The notes under the pieces: generated by a model
Seen by the model: only the letters and a program-made list of their open reading frames with translations
Told to the model about the DNA's origin: nothing
The model's database searches: none
Part shown: in pieces, positions 62,779 to 64,000 of the stretch
Layout: every line of letters begins with the position of its first letter
Numbering within the stretch: the stretch's first letter is position 1
Translations under genes and position numbers: made by a program
Source: Rotaria macrura
Lineage: Eukaryota; Rotifera; Eurotatoria; Philodinida; Philodinidae
Length of the DNA: 64,000 bases
Reading direction: 5' to 3'
NCBI GenBank assembly: GCA_900239685.1
Contig: OENT01000680.1
Coordinates: 1-64,000, forward strand

Positions 62779-63984
62779 TCACCATATGAATGAAATAGTC
62801 CGTTTCTTGTTTACTTCTAATAATGACGTAGCTCGATCGTATGATGGATGATCTTGTGGTATTCGTCGGCGTAAATGTTCTAGTTGTACCCGATCCCGAA
62901 GAACGTAAGCAATAGTCTTCATAAATGAAAATAAAACACATTATACAGCGAGAACATTTTCATCGTGCTTACATTCATAGCAACGTCATAGTTTTGAAAT
63001 TTTTCTGCATAATATATTCGTCTTGTTGGATTTTTTATCATAGTAAGAAATCGTTCTGCTTTTTCACTAGCTTTTTGTTGTCCTTCGCCACTTACCATCA
63101 CCCACTTGTAGACCATATCAGCAAAGTTTTCTGGTGGTATAATATATTTCTTGCCAAAGATATTCTTTAACAAGAAAAGAAGAATTGTTTGTATAAGAAT
63201 AATAGAATAGAAATAGAAATAACTTGATGCATTGCTTGATGAATAAAATCTTCATAATACATTCGCAAGCCACATTGCATAATGGCTGATAGTCGAGCAC
63301 ACATGATCATTTCTTGAGACATCTTTGTAATAGATTTTAAAATATTTGAAATTTTGTAATAAAAAATATCAATTATTTTACATGGAAAGCTGTTTCAATT
63401 TCTTTACTATATTCAACAGTCTAGAAATAAACAAAATTTTCATAGACACAAAAAAAAACAAAAAATCAAACTTAAACTACTCGATCTGTATGTCGAGGTG
63501 ATTTTTGTCGTCGAAAATCGACACCATAAAGTACCCTATATGTATCAATTACAGTTCGATTTTCAACTTGAATATTTGATTGCGAAGATGAAATGGACTA
63601 ATGAAGAAATAAAACCTTGATTTGAAAATATTTACAGGTAATTTTCAACTTACTCTTTGTATTTCTCGTTGTTTACGTAGTAAATGTTGATATTCAGCGA
63701 CTTGTGAATGCCACCAAGGATGTGTACTTACTTCACTAAATTTAATAAAGATGTTAGCTATAGAAATAGTTCAGATGTCAATCTATTGAATATACACTGC
63801 TGCTTGATCCAACAAATTCAATTTACTATTGATATCACTTGTTTGACTCGTTTGTCGAATACGTATCATCTTAACAAGTTCAACGATTGAATCTACATAG
63901 AAAAAATGACTTTTCTTTCTACTTACACCAACTTCTTGATTTTTATCGAATTGCCTTTGTTGAAAAGACAACTTAAAAATGTGA
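62779..63984 (-). CDS. VIPAS39/SPE-39-like protein, C-terminal part
   Basis: Eight exons are visible: 63929-63984, 63796-63892, 63654-63735, 63481-63597, 63382-63420, 63224-63322, 62973-63164, 62779-62916. All introns are about 60 nt, and the gene continues past the right edge upstream. The visible part (273 codons including stop) is alpha-helical. Features include HPWWHSQVAEYQHLLRKQRE, TVIDTYRVLYG, ARLSAIMQCGLRMYYEDF, then KASEKAERFLTMI, and the end DRVQLEHLRRRIPQDHPSYD followed by a Trp as the last residue. The pattern of a Vps16-C-type helical repeat ending in DRxxLxxY/H..ikW recalls VIPAS39 (SPE-39), the VPS33B partner in late endosome/lysosome trafficking. The match is from memory and moderate. 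Another Vps16/HOPS-type alpha-solenoid is possible. Confidence 0.45.
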
Positions 63985-64000
63985 CTACAGAAGAAACAGT

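Noticed and set aside
1..64000. tRNA, rRNA and CRISPR-like arrays
   Set aside because: Both strands were read for A/B-box-like pairs, rRNA cores and regularly spaced repeats; nothing convincing was seen, although weak tRNAs could be missed by eye.

Overview
The window reads as nuclear DNA from a small-genome invertebrate animal, most likely a rotifer and probably a bdelloid. It is AT-rich. Nearly all genes are split by GT..AG introns of about 50-70 nt, with occasional longer ones. The gene content is purely metazoan: parvin, procollagen-lysine hydroxylase, SLAIN, hnRNP Q/R, a CARD protein, beta-adaptin and a neuropeptide precursor. One intronless carbohydrate-kinase gene looks bacterial in style. 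The taxon is an inference from style and content; no diagnostic marker gene is present. No rRNA, tRNA or CRISPR array was recognised. All gene models were spliced by eye: exons were joined only where GT..AG boundaries and reading phase agreed, and total lengths divide by three.

Layout. 1-2712 (-): 5' part of a ZFYVE1/DFCP1-like zinc-finger gene, cut by the left edge. 3111-8934 (+): SLAIN microtubule protein. 9596-12135 (+): OCIA-domain protein. 12273-13624 (-): unrecognised 405-aa protein. 13815-14189 (-): a short secreted precursor with two identical RFNAWA-Gly copies between dibasic sites, a kinin-like (FxxW-amide) neuropeptide gene. 15320-17279 (-): CARD plus coiled-coil protein. 17.3-21.3 kb: gene-poor, with a small inverted-repeat element. 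21284-24391 (-): hnRNP Q/R (SYNCRIP) with three RRMs. 24793-29420 (+): complete lysyl hydroxylase (PLOD). 29811-31463 (+): parvin. 33166-33899 (-): REC114-like meiotic double-strand-break factor. 35861-36766 (-): uridine-cytidine kinase. 38246-44512 (-): beta-adaptin of AP-1/AP-2 with two alternative first exons. 44.5-51.8 kb: long non-coding stretch with a probable non-coding first exon. 51859-56774 (+): type I membrane protein with one WAP domain and ten antistasin-like repeats. 58679-59746 (+): intronless PfkB-family sugar kinase, a candidate horizontal acquisition. 61515-62240 (+): disordered protein with an eightfold R-P-P-S-A repeat. 62416-62631 (+): small membrane protein. 62779-63984 (-): C-terminal part of a VIPAS39/SPE-39-like protein, cut by the right edge.

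The genes do not form one pathway; this is ordinary animal gene order on both strands. The observations most worth following are the kinin-like neuropeptide precursor, the REC114 homologue (notable if the organism is a supposedly ameiotic bdelloid), the alternative N-termini of beta-adaptin, the WAP/antistasin receptor, the RPPSA-repeat protein and the PfkB kinase.
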